Below are positions 23,649-32,350 of a stretch of 48,063 nt of DNA, one piece after another. The DNA comes from Candidatus Obscuribacterales bacterium. GTDB lineage: Bacteria > Cyanobacteriota > Vampirovibrionia > Obscuribacterales > Obscuribacteraceae. The notes below the pieces were generated by a model, which was not told the DNA's origin, did not search any database, and saw only the letters and a program-made list of their open reading frames with translations. Each line of letters starts with the position of its first letter. Within the stretch, counting starts at the first letter, position 1. A program made the translations under genes and the position numbers. The stretch covers positions 1-48,063 of the forward strand of contig JAIEQI010000143.1 of the NCBI GenBank assembly GCA_019747875.1, given 5' to 3'.

Positions 23649-25169
23649 CTAAGGAACGATTTCGATTAGAACTAAAGTTTGAGGAGCTAGGGTCATCTTC
23701 AGTTCTGAGTTTTGATCCAGAGGCAAGGTCTGTGGCTCAGACAATTCCGCTGCTTTCATCAATTCCGCTTGCTGCTGTCTTGTTGGAAATTGCGGTTTAC
23801 CCATGCGCTCCCAAGCCGTCAATGCAGAACCGTGATCTTTGTCTACGATGTGAATCCGTGCTTTGTTTGAATTAGGAACACCGTTGAATCGAACTGTGAA
23901 GTCTTTCGTTGTTCCTGGCTTTTCCGCCGGTCCATAGTTCCAGAGTGCAAGCTTTAGATCGCCTTGCTTGTCGCGCGTTGCAATCACAGAGTTAGATTCC
24001 ACGGGTAAACGCACATCACCTAATTTGTGCAAGAGTTTGAGCGCATTAAATGATGCTTTCGGAATACCGCCTGGTGCAATCAGGCCAAATCCGCCATAGA
24101 AAGGTGTTTTCGCGGGGCCGGATTCCTCAAACACATCGGAGAACGTCCACAGCGACATACCGGATGCAAGTCCATCACATTGGCGAATGTTGTTTGCAAG
24201 CCATGGACCCATGAATGGTGAATCGGTAACATTGACCTCGTTCATCCAGCTCGCATTGTATTCACTCCAAATAATCGGTACATCAGGACGTTTCGAAGCT
24301 TTCACAATGTCGTAGATTTTTTTGACATTATTCGCAGTGACATCGCTCCGTGGCGCCGGTTTCTCTTTGTACGCTTTCTCGTCTGATTCGTTGGCATAAT
24401 TATGTGTTGAAACGAAATCCATGGGTACGTTTTCTTTGACGCAATGCTCTATAAAATCAGCCATCCACTCTTGTGTTGCAGTAGAGGGGCCGCCCACGCG
24501 CAAGCGCTTGTCGCAGCGTTTTATTGCTTGCACCGCTGTGTCGTATAACTTGAAGTAAGTTTCTTTCTTTGGTTCGCCTTTCCAGAAATCGAGGTCAGGT
24601 TCATTCCAAACTTCGAAATACCATTGAGAAACTTCATCGATCCCGTAGCGCTCGACAAGATGTTTTACAAACTGATAATTTAAGTCGCCCCATTTCTGCC
24701 AGTCTTTGGGTGGGCCAACCAGCGGTTTATACCAAAATTCGTGTACTTCTGGCGGGGTATTGCTAAGTTTGGCTGGCATGAAACTTAATTCGACGAACGG
24801 GCGCACGCCCAGATCAAGTAAACCATCATAGATCTGGTCGACATAGGTAAAGTTGTAGATCGGCTTTCCGTCTTTATCTTCGTCGTAGACGCCGACTTCG
24901 TCGTGGAAAATGTTATGAAAGCGAATGTATTTTACGTCGGCGACGGTTTTCGTTTTGCGCAAGTCATTTCTGTAGCTTTCGCGCAAGCTAAGAATAGCGC
25001 GACCTGATCCAAACATATGCTCCCACATATGAATGAATGGCTTTCCAGGCGCCTTGCTGTCAACGACAATTGTCTCGCTTGTCACAGCGTTCGCCATAGC
25101 AGGTAGACCAGCAAAGGAGAGGAATAGAAGCGCGACCTTTATTGCGCGCTGCAGTTTCGAAGTAATCAT
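23649..25169 (-). CDS. Secreted GH39-family glycoside hydrolase (beta-xylosidase-like)
   Basis: A 506-residue exported enzyme from the ATG at 25169, chosen because it begins the signal peptide MITSKLQRAIKVALLFLSFA...AMANA (cleavage at about 28). The catalytic beta/alpha barrel shows the GH39 hallmarks: KYIRFHNIFHDEVGVY, the acid/base Glu190 in WYFEVWNEPDLDFW, MDFVSTHNYAN, the nucleophile Glu303 in VPIIWSEYNASW, and GMSLWTFSDVFEE. A beta-rich C-terminal domain follows (GDLKLALWNYGPAEKPG). GH39 enzymes act on xylo-oligosaccharides, iduronides or related glycans; the true substrate is open. The upstream frame to 25382 has no signal-like start and is not used. Confidence 0.9.
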   Translation of the reverse strand: MITSKLQRAIKVALLFLSFAGLPAMANAVTSETIVVDSKAPGKPFIHMWEHMFGSGRAILSLRESYRNDLRKTKTVADVKYIRFHNIFHDEVGVYDEDKDGKPIYNFTYVDQIYDGLLDLGVRPFVELSFMPAKLSNTPPEVHEFWYKPLVGPPKDWQKWGDLNYQFVKHLVERYGIDEVSQWYFEVWNEPDLDFWKGEPKKETYFKLYDTAVQAIKRCDKRLRVGGPSTATQEWMADFIEHCVKENVPMDFVSTHNYANESDEKAYKEKPAPRSDVTANNVKKIYDIVKASKRPDVPIIWSEYNASWMNEVNVTDSPFMGPWLANNIRQCDGLASGMSLWTFSDVFEESGPAKTPFYGGFGLIAPGGIPKASFNALKLLHKLGDVRLPVESNSVIATRDKQGDLKLALWNYGPAEKPGTTKDFTVRFNGVPNSNKARIHIVDKDHGSALTAWERMGKPQFPTRQQQAELMKAAELSEPQTLPLDQNSELKMTLAPQTLVLIEIVP

Positions 25170-25501
25170 GTGCAAATTCCCGTTCTGTCGTGCGCAGCTA
25201 TTGTAACCCAGCAAGAGTGACTGACGATTGCTGCTTGCTCTCTTTGTAGCCGCCTGTGTGTATGGGCTGCTGGCTGGGACCGCCGACGACTTGGCTGTCA
25301 CATTGGTTGATCGGATTGCTGTTGTTGGATGTTTCGGAACTGTTAAATTGTGCACGAATGGATGCCAATATCGGCAATCCAAGGTCAGTATAGCTCCGAC
25401 GAAAGTTTGGGAGATCGCACACGGTAATGTCGAGAGAGTTCAGGGAGAATTTCTTTGGCAGTGGATGTGAAATTCAGGATTGTCCACGAGGAAGAATAAA
25501 T
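25170..25501. other. Divergent intergenic region
   Basis: About 330 bp between the GH39 gene (minus) and the small acidic protein gene (plus). It should contain both promoters; I cannot place clear -35/-10 pairs. GGGAAT before 25169 and GAGGAAG before 25502 are the ribosome sites. No gene or structured repeat seen. Confidence 0.4.
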
Positions 25502-25846
25502 ATGACAGCAGATAAAGAAATCGATCAAATCAAAGAACCGCAAACTACTGTTGAAGAGCAGAAACCAATAGTTGAATTTCCAAAGTCAACCGAAGAGCTG
25601 AAGAGCTTTCTCTCCGCCGCAGAGAAGGCTGGAGCTTCTAGTGAGAAAACACCGGACGAAAAGAAGGGCTGCGTTTTTGGCATTTACTTGGAGCCAGGAA
25701 CGACAATGGACGTCGATAAAGACTGTAATTTCAAGATTCGTCCGATGACAAAAGAGGAGCGCGACGCCGACACGAAGCGTCGAGAATATGAGGCGTCGCC
25801 CCAAGGACAAAAGGACAGAGAACGAATCCTTCGAGAATTTAGATAG
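25502..25846 (+). CDS. Small acidic hypothetical protein
   Basis: A 114-residue charged, soluble protein from ATG 25502, chosen for GAGGAAG just upstream. Residues 1-60 are Glu/Lys-rich and probably disordered. Residues 60-85 form the only structured-looking part (GCVFGIYLEPGTTMDVDKDC then NFKIRPMT), with two Cys. The tail is a Lys/Arg/Glu helix ending GQKDRERILREFR. No signal peptide and no recognised family. It stands alone between divergent and convergent neighbours. Confidence 0.65.
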   Translation: MTADKEIDQIKEPQTTVEEQKPIVEFPKSTEELKSFLSAAEKAGASSEKTPDEKKGCVFGIYLEPGTTMDVDKDCNFKIRPMTKEERDADTKRREYEASPQGQKDRERILREFR

Positions 25847-25944
25847 CGATTCATTACGCGTAGATAGTACAGTTCAACAGCATTCTTGGAATTAAGTCGG
25901 ATGGCGCTGGAGGCAACCAGTGTCTCGCCGGCTTTATTCTTTTC

Positions 25945-25971
25945 TTCAAACCATTCAAACCATTCAAACCA
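25945..25971. repeat. Three-copy 9-bp tandem repeat
   Basis: TTCAAACCA is repeated exactly three times at 25945-25953, 25954-25962 and 25963-25971. It lies in the 176-bp gap between the small acidic protein gene and the convergent uracil-DNA glycosylase gene. Probably a microsatellite-like expansion. Confidence 0.7.
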
Positions 25972-26022
25972 AATCTACTGGAATGATCCGACGCAGGCAG
26001 GACGTTCGGGCGGCGACGTATG

Positions 26023-26658
26023 CTAGCTCAAGAAGTCAGCTACTACCGTTAGGTCCTGCACGAAGTGATCGAACTCGCGTTCGCGCTCCTCTGATGAGCG
26101 TTGTCGAAGAATTGACGATGGGTGCACTGTTGCCATTGTCGATGCGGCGAAAGGGCTTGCGAAAATCTTGCCGCGTTCCTTTGTGACTCGAAAAACTTTT
26201 CCCAACAGGGCTTGAGCAGCGGTGGCGCCGAGAAGAACAAGAATTTCCGGCTTGATAAGTGCTATTTCCTCCTCAAGCCAGGGAAGACAAGCGCCGACTT
26301 CGCGGGCGCTCGGTTTCTTATGCAGTCTGAGCTTGCCTTTTGGCTCCCATTTGAAGTGTTTGACTACATTGCTTACGTAAGCATCGACCCTGTCAATTCC
26401 TGCGGCTGCAAGTGCCTTGTCGAGAAGCTTTCCTGCTGGTCCGACGAAGGGTTTTCCGGCGAGGTCCTCATCGTTACCAGGTTGCTCACCGATTAACATT
26501 ATGCGTGACTTCAGTCGTCCTTCGCCAAAGACTGTTTGCGTTCCAAGCTTGTATAATTCGCATGCTTTGCAATGTTCGGCTGCTTGCTGAAGCTTGCGCA
26601 GTGTAGGATGTTCAGGAATATAGTTTCGAGCAGTATCCTGCTCTTTCCTGGTGACCAT
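26023..26658 (-). CDS. udgX: UdgX-like uracil-DNA glycosylase (Fe-S family)
   Basis: A 211-residue enzyme of the family 4-like uracil-DNA glycosylases. The active-site motif is IMLIGEQPGNDED (residues 53-65), the GEQPG form seen in UdgX rather than GEAPG. FVGPAGKLLDKAL, YVSNVVKHFKWE and the second motif ATVHPSSILR follow. UdgX is marked by an R-[IL]-H loop whose His forms a covalent bond with the excised uracil site. Here residues 109-113 read KLRLH, keeping His113, so the same suicide chemistry is plausible (inference). Cys30, Cys33 and Cys124 are candidate cluster ligands. The ribosome site AGGAG precedes ATG 26658. Divergent from the DnaE2-type gene by 42 bp, suggesting shared damage control. 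Confidence 0.88.
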   Translation of the reverse strand: MVTRKEQDTARNYIPEHPTLRKLQQAAEHCKACELYKLGTQTVFGEGRLKSRIMLIGEQPGNDEDLAGKPFVGPAGKLLDKALAAAGIDRVDAYVSNVVKHFKWEPKGKLRLHKKPSAREVGACLPWLEEEIALIKPEILVLLGATAAQALLGKVFRVTKERGKIFASPFAASTMATVHPSSILRQRSSEEREREFDHFVQDLTVVADFLS

Positions 26659-26673
26659 GCTGAACTCCTGATT

Positions 26674-26686
26674 GTTATGTAATAAC
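26674..26686. promoter_or_regulatory. Palindrome between udgX and dnaE2
   Basis: GTTAT-GTA-ATAAC, perfect 5-bp arms, in the 42-bp divergent gap. It shares the TAYGTAA core with the palindrome upstream of lexA (32189-32204). It is a candidate damage-regulated operator, weak by itself. Confidence 0.35.
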
Positions 26687-26700
26687 TCAATTATATATCG

Positions 26701-29700
26701 ATGTATATTCCGCTACATGTCTACAGTGATTTTTCGCTCGGTGTCGGGACGGCTTCTCCTGCGGATCTTCCGATGCGTGCGTTGGAATTAGAGCTGCCGG
26801 CCATTGCATTGACTGATATTGAAACGCTTGCTGGCCAGATTCGATTTCATCATGAGTGCAAAAGTCGTGGCGTCAAGGCGATATCGGGCGTGGAGCTGAG
26901 AGCGGGTTTTCTCATTGAGAATCCGATCGGAAATGACGCTGGGCGTATTGTGCTGATCGCTCGAAATGAGCATGGCTATGAAACGCTTTGCCGGATAGTG
27001 AGCGCAAGGCGTGGCGGGATGAAGCCTGATGAGGCACCTCCTGTAGTGCGTGTCGGCGATTTCGCTTCGGACATAAAAGATAATCTTTTTGTTCTGTCAG
27101 ATGATCCATCTTCGATGGAGGATCTGCTAAATCGTGGCTTCGCTGCTTCGGATTTGCGCTTGTTATTGATCCGTCCGTACACAGGATTGCGCGAGGAGCT
27201 TATTCTTGCGTGTGCGAAAAAGAATGGCATAAGCGTCGTTGCAGATCCTCATGTAGTCATGTTGAAACCTGAGGATCGTCCATTGCATCTTTTGCAGATG
27301 GCGATCAGGCTGCAAATGCCAATCGACAAGATTAGGGCGATGGCACATCCAAGTGATAGGCATTTGATTGCGCCGGACAAGTTTTCAATGCTTTTCTCGG
27401 ATAATCCGGAAGCGATACAAGCCACTTTTGATCTTGCCGATCAATGTGTTCTGGATCTCACCGGCACCCGACATATTTTTCCGAAGATCGATTTGGACTT
27501 CTTGCGCACAACTTCAAGAAAGAACAGTACAAGTAGAGAGCGAGAAATGGATAACGACGTGCCGGATGAGTCCGTCCGCCGTGCCGAGCAAGAGTTTCTC
27601 TCTGCGTGTTGTTTTGCAGGACTCAAGCAGAAGAAACTTGAAAATGAACCTGCTTATGTTGAACGTCTGGGCAACGAATTAGATGTTATCTCGAAGCATG
27701 GTTTTGCTCCATATTTTCTGGTAGTTGCAGAAATCGTGGAGCAAGCCCGCTCGATGGGACTGGAAATTGCGGCGAGAGGCTCGGGCGTCAGTTCGCTTGT
27801 CACCTTCGTGATGGGAATTACTAATATAGACCCCGTAAAAAACGGATTATTTTTCGAGCGATTTTTGCACCAGCATCGGATGGAATTGCCGGACATTGAT
27901 CTGGATTTCGATTCAAACAGACGTGATGAGATTATCGAATGGGTCTTTCGCAGATTCGGTCGCGATCGAGTCGCAATGGTTTGCTCCTACATGACGTTCC
28001 AGCGCCGCTCAGCGCTGCGTGAGGGACTTAAAGCCCTGGGAATGTCTTTGAAGGAGATTGATCAATTCTGCAAGACCGTGCCGTTGGAAGAGCTCTCCAG
28101 GGAAGAGCAGGATTTGTTTGCGCGGAAAAATCTTGATGATCCCTTCGAGATTCCTGTGGAAAATTTGGTGGAACCGTATCGCTCCTTTCTGCCGTGGGTT
28201 CTAAAACTGATCGGCAAACCTCATCACATTTCAATCCATCCGGGTGGCCTGGTAATTGCAGATCGGGAGATTGCAAGATGCGCGCCGATTGAACGGGCAC
28301 CAAAAGGAATTCGCGTAACTCAATATGAGATGCGCGCTGCAGAATTGGCTGGCTTGGTGAAAATCGATTTGCTCGGAAATCGGTGTTTGAGTGAGCTGCA
28401 GGAAACGATCGAGCTGGTAAAAGAACGATGCGCCAGAGAATCTGCCTCCGGAAATTCAGCGCCGCTTAGCAACGAGCGAAAGCGTGAAGAGGAACTGCGC
28501 GCGTCGTTGAAATCAATCCGCGATATTCCTTTGGACGATCCCGAGACTCTTGAATTGATCTCGGAAGCAAAAACAGTTGGTTGCTTTCAAATTGAAACTC
28601 CGGTCATGCGCGCGATTCTCTCCCGCATGCCGATCAGAGGCGTGCACGACGTGGTCGCCGCTCTGGCGATTGCGCGCCCGGGACCAGCGGCAGGAAAAGC
28701 AAAGAGTGCTTTTTTGAAGCGGGCACGCGGAGAAGACCAAGCGAAACAACTGCATAGCTTTCTTGAGGAGTGTTTGCGGGACACCTATGGACTTCCACTT
28801 TATGATGAGCAAATTATGCTCATGATCTCTGGAATGTCGGGCTGGCCGCTAGCGGAAGCTGACTCTATGCGTGAGCAAATTATTCACGCCCAGCTCGATC
28901 CTGGAGCGCAGGAAAAACTGCGCACCCGATTTGTCGAAGCAGCACTTGCGCATGGTGCTACTGCATCTGGTGCTGATGAAGTTTGGAAAACTGTAGATAA
29001 TTTCGCAGCCTATTCTTTCAACAAGGCTCATGCTTGCAGTTATGCTTTGCTTGCCTATCAGTCGGCGTTCATGAAAGCCCATGTACCTGCCGAATTTGCT
29101 TGTTCCGTGCTCAACAACCACGGTGGATTGTATGCACTGCGATCGCTTGCTTCCGATTTTCAACGCTGCGGTGTGAGGATTCTAGCACCTAATGTAAATC
29201 ACTCATTCGCCAGATGCTCCATGGAAGGTCAGGCTGTGCGAATTGGATTCGATCAAATAAAGTATCTGACCCAGGCCTCTAAACGTAAGATAATCACGTT
29301 GCGAGAAGCGTCGGGACCATTCAAGACGCTGGCGGAATTTTTGAAGAAAATTCCTCTTTCTGCCCGCGAGATTGAAGCACTGGTTCTTGCCGGTGTTTGT
29401 GATGGATTGGCTCCATTGGCTGCAGATCTCTATCCGTTTGCGCATGAGGGCGTGCTCAAAGCTTTAGGTAAGCCGGCGGATCCCGACCGCTTGCAAACGT
29501 TCCAGGTGGGCGGCGTCATTGTCGAGAACAATGAGCAGCTAAAACAGCTAGATCGCTACCGCAGTCTTGTTCGCGTATCAAACGAACTCAAGTTCTTTCA
29601 TATGCATATTTCAGATCATCCGTTACGCATTTTGCGTTCCGAAGCTGATAAGCATACTTGTTTACCAATTTCGGAGTTGTTCAGCCACACGGGAGAGCTA

Positions 29701-29955
29701 GTAAAGATAGCCGGTATGATTGCCGCGAGCCGCCGTGTAGTTACTCGCAGCGGGCTCGTTGTGCACTACCTGAGCTTCGAGGATGAGCATGGAATAATTG
29801 AATCTGTGCTTTCTCCGGCGGTTTATCGCCATCTTGAGGAGTTGATACAAAATCCAGGTCCCTATCTAATAGAAGGAAAGGTTGAGCTGGAGGGCGGGGA
29901 CATCAGATTGAACGTTCACAAGTTGGGACCATTTCACAAACGGGATCGTCATTAG
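26701..29955 (+). CDS. dnaE2: DnaE2/ImuC-type DNA polymerase III alpha subunit
   Basis: A 1084-residue C-family DNA polymerase, shorter than replicative DnaE1. The N-terminal PHP domain is partly degenerate: HVYSDFSLGVGTASPADL is recognisable, but the usual ALTDHxxMxG is ALTDIETLAG, so the His is lost. The palm has PDIDLDFDSNRRDEIIEWVF (about residue 395), with catalytic acidic residues. Later come HHISIHPGGLVIAD, KIDLLGNRCLSEL, TVGCFQIETPVMRAIL, LYDEQIMLMISGMSGW, YSFNKAHACSYALLAYQSAF, HhH repeats and a C-terminal OB fold (VKIAGMIAASRRV). Length and position beside udgX and near lexA fit an error-prone, damage-linked enzyme. No imuA or imuB is present, so a second DnaE role is possible. No ribosome site is seen before the ATG. 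Confidence 0.88.
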   Translation: MYIPLHVYSDFSLGVGTASPADLPMRALELELPAIALTDIETLAGQIRFHHECKSRGVKAISGVELRAGFLIENPIGNDAGRIVLIARNEHGYETLCRIVSARRGGMKPDEAPPVVRVGDFASDIKDNLFVLSDDPSSMEDLLNRGFAASDLRLLLIRPYTGLREELILACAKKNGISVVADPHVVMLKPEDRPLHLLQMAIRLQMPIDKIRAMAHPSDRHLIAPDKFSMLFSDNPEAIQATFDLADQCVLDLTGTRHIFPKIDLDFLRTTSRKNSTSREREMDNDVPDESVRRAEQEFLSACCFAGLKQKKLENEPAYVERLGNELDVISKHGFAPYFLVVAEIVEQARSMGLEIAARGSGVSSLVTFVMGITNIDPVKNGLFFERFLHQHRMELPDIDLDFDSNRRDEIIEWVFRRFGRDRVAMVCSYMTFQRRSALREGLKALGMSLKEIDQFCKTVPLEELSREEQDLFARKNLDDPFEIPVENLVEPYRSFLPWVLKLIGKPHHISIHPGGLVIADREIARCAPIERAPKGIRVTQYEMRAAELAGLVKIDLLGNRCLSELQETIELVKERCARESASGNSAPLSNERKREEELRASLKSIRDIPLDDPETLELISEAKTVGCFQIETPVMRAILSRMPIRGVHDVVAALAIARPGPAAGKAKSAFLKRARGEDQAKQLHSFLEECLRDTYGLPLYDEQIMLMISGMSGWPLAEADSMREQIIHAQLDPGAQEKLRTRFVEAALAHGATASGADEVWKTVDNFAAYSFNKAHACSYALLAYQSAFMKAHVPAEFACSVLNNHGGLYALRSLASDFQRCGVRILAPNVNHSFARCSMEGQAVRIGFDQIKYLTQASKRKIITLREASGPFKTLAEFLKKIPLSAREIEALVLAGVCDGLAPLAADLYPFAHEGVLKALGKPADPDRLQTFQVGGVIVENNEQLKQLDRYRSLVRVSNELKFFHMHISDHPLRILRSEADKHTCLPISELFSHTGELVKIAGMIAASRRVVTRSGLVVHYLSFEDEHGIIESVLSPAVYRHLEELIQNPGPYLIEGKVELEGGDIRLNVHKLGPFHKRDRH

Positions 29956-30054
29956 CTTTAACGCATTGGCGACTTCTGCCTGCTTGAAACTTTAACAATC
30001 GGGACAGACCCGAAAATACCCACTACAATGTACATCTGGGCCTGGAGTAAAAGA

Positions 30055-31296
30055 ATGTTTTCGAACAAGAGTTTTCGGTATGGCTTGATGGCAGCGAGCT
30101 TGTTTGGGCTGCTGCAGGCGGCAACTGCCAGTGCTGCGCCACCGATCTTCAAAGATTTGCAACTGGATGCGGCTAAAACCAGCGCAAAGCAGGGCGGCAA
30201 ATTTCTCGTTATAGACTTTACTGCCTCCTGGTGTGGACCCTGCCATCGGATGGATGAGACTACGTGGGTTGATCCAGCCGTAAAAAAGTGGATGGATGAA
30301 AATGCGATTGCAATTCAGATTGATGTAGACAAAGAACGAGACACAGCGTCAAAGATGAAAATTGCAGCGATGCCTTCTGTTGTTGTGTTTTCACCCAAAG
30401 ATGACAACAAGGAATTCGATCGCCAGGTTGGATATCAAACCGGCACCGAACTTCTCAAATGGTTGGGTGGCGTTAAAAAAGGCGAGACATCCATCGATAT
30501 GCTTCGCCATGATCTTGAAGGATACTTTGGTAAGGGCGGCACTGATGAAGTGAATGCGCGGCACAAGCTGGCGGCTACCCAGGCGCGCGCAGGAAACTAT
30601 GAGGATTCGACTGAGCACTTCATATGGCTCTGGCAAAACATGGAAAAACACGATCCAAAGTTGGGCAGTGTGCGCGTAACTTTTCTTGCTAAAGAACTAG
30701 AGAACCTGGCCAAACATTCACCTGCGGCAAAACAAAAGCTTGTTGAGATGCGCAACGATGCAGAAGGAAAAAATGTTCTGGACTTTATTGTATTGAATGA
30801 GATTCTCGGTCAAAGCGAGCGGACGCTAGCTTGGTATGACAAAGCAAAAGATGATCGTTCTCAACTTGCGACTTTGCAGAAATACAACTTTAGGCTGGAG
30901 CCGCTGTTGATTAACGCCGGCAAATGGAAGGACGCTGCCATAATGTATCCGGATGCGCTTGCAGAATTGGATAAGCGCGCCGAGTTCGCTAAAGTGATGC
31001 GTGAAACGATGAAGGCGCGTCTTGGGAAATACGATCCATTCACCCAGGGTGCAGGGCGTTTGTACGCGATTCTTTTATCGGCAGGAAGAAATTCTGATGC
31101 GAAAAAGGTCGCTGCCGCGGCGCTGAAGAAAACTGATTCTCCCGACATGAAGAGAGAGCTTGTGCTTTATGCGATTGATGCCGGACAAGCGCGCAAAGAC
31201 ATGTTTGAGTGGACCAAAGGTGATGATGAACTCACCGAGCAACTCAGAGATTATTTGAAACAGAAAGCTGTGAAAGTTCCAAGTAAACACAATTAG
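30055..31296 (+). CDS. Exported thioredoxin-fold protein with helical repeat tail
   Basis: A 413-residue protein from ATG 30055 (TGGAG upstream), preferred over an ATG 27 bases earlier because it begins a signal peptide (LMAASLFGLLQAATASA|APP, cleavage at about 27). Residues 30-140 are a thioredoxin-like domain with the redox site Cys60-Gly-Pro-Cys63 in FTASWCGPCHRMDETTW and the cis-Pro IAAMPSVVVF. Residues 150-413 are alpha-helical with TPR-like spacing (ARAGNYEDSTEHFIWLWQNM, AGKWKDAAIMYPDALAEL, AILLSAGRNSDAKKVAAAAL). It probably acts as a periplasmic disulfide reductase or chaperone-like factor for envelope proteins; the partner is unknown. Confidence 0.87.
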   Translation: MFSNKSFRYGLMAASLFGLLQAATASAAPPIFKDLQLDAAKTSAKQGGKFLVIDFTASWCGPCHRMDETTWVDPAVKKWMDENAIAIQIDVDKERDTASKMKIAAMPSVVVFSPKDDNKEFDRQVGYQTGTELLKWLGGVKKGETSIDMLRHDLEGYFGKGGTDEVNARHKLAATQARAGNYEDSTEHFIWLWQNMEKHDPKLGSVRVTFLAKELENLAKHSPAAKQKLVEMRNDAEGKNVLDFIVLNEILGQSERTLAWYDKAKDDRSQLATLQKYNFRLEPLLINAGKWKDAAIMYPDALAELDKRAEFAKVMRETMKARLGKYDPFTQGAGRLYAILLSAGRNSDAKKVAAAALKKTDSPDMKRELVLYAIDAGQARKDMFEWTKGDDELTEQLRDYLKQKAVKVPSKHN

Positions 31297-31366
31297 ATTG
31301 GACTAGAACAGAACAGCTAAGCGTCAGCTCCTACGCTAAAAAAAGAGCTTCGGACTTCAAGCAACA

Positions 31367-31402
31367 GCGGACGGGACGTCCGCGCTCCATACGACCGGGA
31401 TC
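31367..31402 (+). repeat. Copy of the 7-3-7 palindromic repeat
   Basis: GCGGACG-GGA-CGTCCGC (31367-31383, perfect arms) followed by GCTCC and, after a short insert, CCGGGATC. The arms differ at several positions from the copy at 5418 (GCCGGCA...TGCCGGC) but remain fully complementary, i.e. compensatory change. It lies 70 bp after the thioredoxin-fold gene. Confidence 0.65.
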
Positions 31403-31405
31403 TTC

Positions 31406-31427
31406 AAGGGATTTTTTTTGATCCCTT
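31406..31427. terminator. Hairpin between the convergent thioredoxin-fold and lexA genes
   Basis: AAGGGAT (31406-31412), an eight-base T-rich loop, and ATCCCTT (31421-31427) give a perfect 7-bp stem. There is no long T tract after it on either strand. It probably helps end both convergent transcripts. Confidence 0.45.
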
Positions 31428-31453
31428 CTGTAAATGGCTTTGCGGCTAACGGA

Positions 31454-32140
31454 TTACATCTTGCGGAAGAGGGCTACGACAACACCCTGGATGTGCAAGT
31501 CGTTGAGTGAATCAACGTAGATCGGATCCATGGCGGAATTTGCCGGCTGCAAGCGGAAGCGATTTTTCTCTTTGAAGAATCGCTTCAACGTGGTTGTGCC
31601 GTCTTCAAGATATGCCACTACAATTTCGCCATTTGTGGGTGAGGGTTTTGGTTTCACGATGACGTAGTCGCCATCGTAAATGCCATCTTCGATCATCGAT
31701 TCGCCTTTTACTTTGAGCGCGAAGCAACCATCGGCTGTATAGCGAGAGTCAATTTCCAGATATTCGTCTGTTTGCACAGCGTCGATTGGACCGCCGGCTG
31801 CGATCTTTCCGGCCATTGGTATGCCTCGTGGCGGCAAGTCGTCTTCATCCTCGAAGTGGTTTTCGCCATCGCCATTTGCATCCATGGTCATGACCGGCTT
31901 GCCGCTGCTGGCTTCGTTGCCATCGATGACTCGGAGTGAGCGATTGAGACCGGGCTCCCATTTGACGATGCCCTTTTTCTTCAAGGCTGCAACGTGTTGG
32001 TGCACAGTCATCCGATTGCGCAAGCCCATCGATTTGGCTAGCTCCGCCAGTGTTGGGGGGTAGCCATGCTCATCTGTCAGCTCGACAATCAGCCTGACGA
32101 CTTCCCTCTGACGTGGGGGCAGGGAGTCTAGATCGATCAC
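31454..32140 (-). CDS. lexA: LexA repressor
   Basis: A 228-residue SOS repressor from GTG 32140, chosen for AAGGAG six bases upstream. Longer frames to 32293 add non-family sequence. The N-terminal winged helix shows PPRQREVVRLIVELTDEHGY, LAELAKSMGLRNRMTVHQHV and AALKKKGIVKWEP. A longer than usual acidic linker follows (about 73-105). The self-cleavage site is Ala115-Gly116 in IPMAGKIAAGGPID, and the latent protease has Ser148 in VKGESMIEDGI and Lys186 in TTTLKRFF. RecA filaments would trigger cleavage and derepress targets. A palindromic candidate operator lies about 50 bp upstream (32189-32204). It is divergent from the cydAB operon. Confidence 0.95.
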   Translation of the reverse strand: MIDLDSLPPRQREVVRLIVELTDEHGYPPTLAELAKSMGLRNRMTVHQHVAALKKKGIVKWEPGLNRSLRVIDGNEASSGKPVMTMDANGDGENHFEDEDDLPPRGIPMAGKIAAGGPIDAVQTDEYLEIDSRYTADGCFALKVKGESMIEDGIYDGDYVIVKPKPSPTNGEIVVAYLEDGTTTLKRFFKEKNRFRLQPANSAMDPIYVDSLNDLHIQGVVVALFRKM

Positions 32141-32188
32141 AAAATTCTCCTTTTCGATGGAATAGAACAAACCTTTTTGTAGGATGTG

Positions 32189-32204
32189 ATACATACGTAA
32201 GTAT
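32189..32204. promoter_or_regulatory. Candidate LexA operator upstream of lexA
   Basis: ATACATACGTAAGTAT is a 16-bp near-perfect palindrome (7 of 8 symmetric pairs; centre AC|GT). It is 49-64 bp upstream of the lexA GTG and 147 bp before cydA. LexA genes are usually autoregulated through a palindrome at this place. That this is the operator is inference. The sequence differs from the Gram-positive GAACN4GTTC and proteobacterial CTGTN8ACAG types. Confidence 0.55.
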
Positions 32205-32350
32205 AGTATCGGGTTTACGAATTGTCTAGTCCCTTTATTTTTGGATTGGTAAATTTGCTCCCAATGTTTCAAAGGTGCACCGACTCGGCCCAAAAAAACG
32301 AATCGCTGATAAACATTTCGCTATGCTTGTCCTCGCTTCGAGGAAATTAC

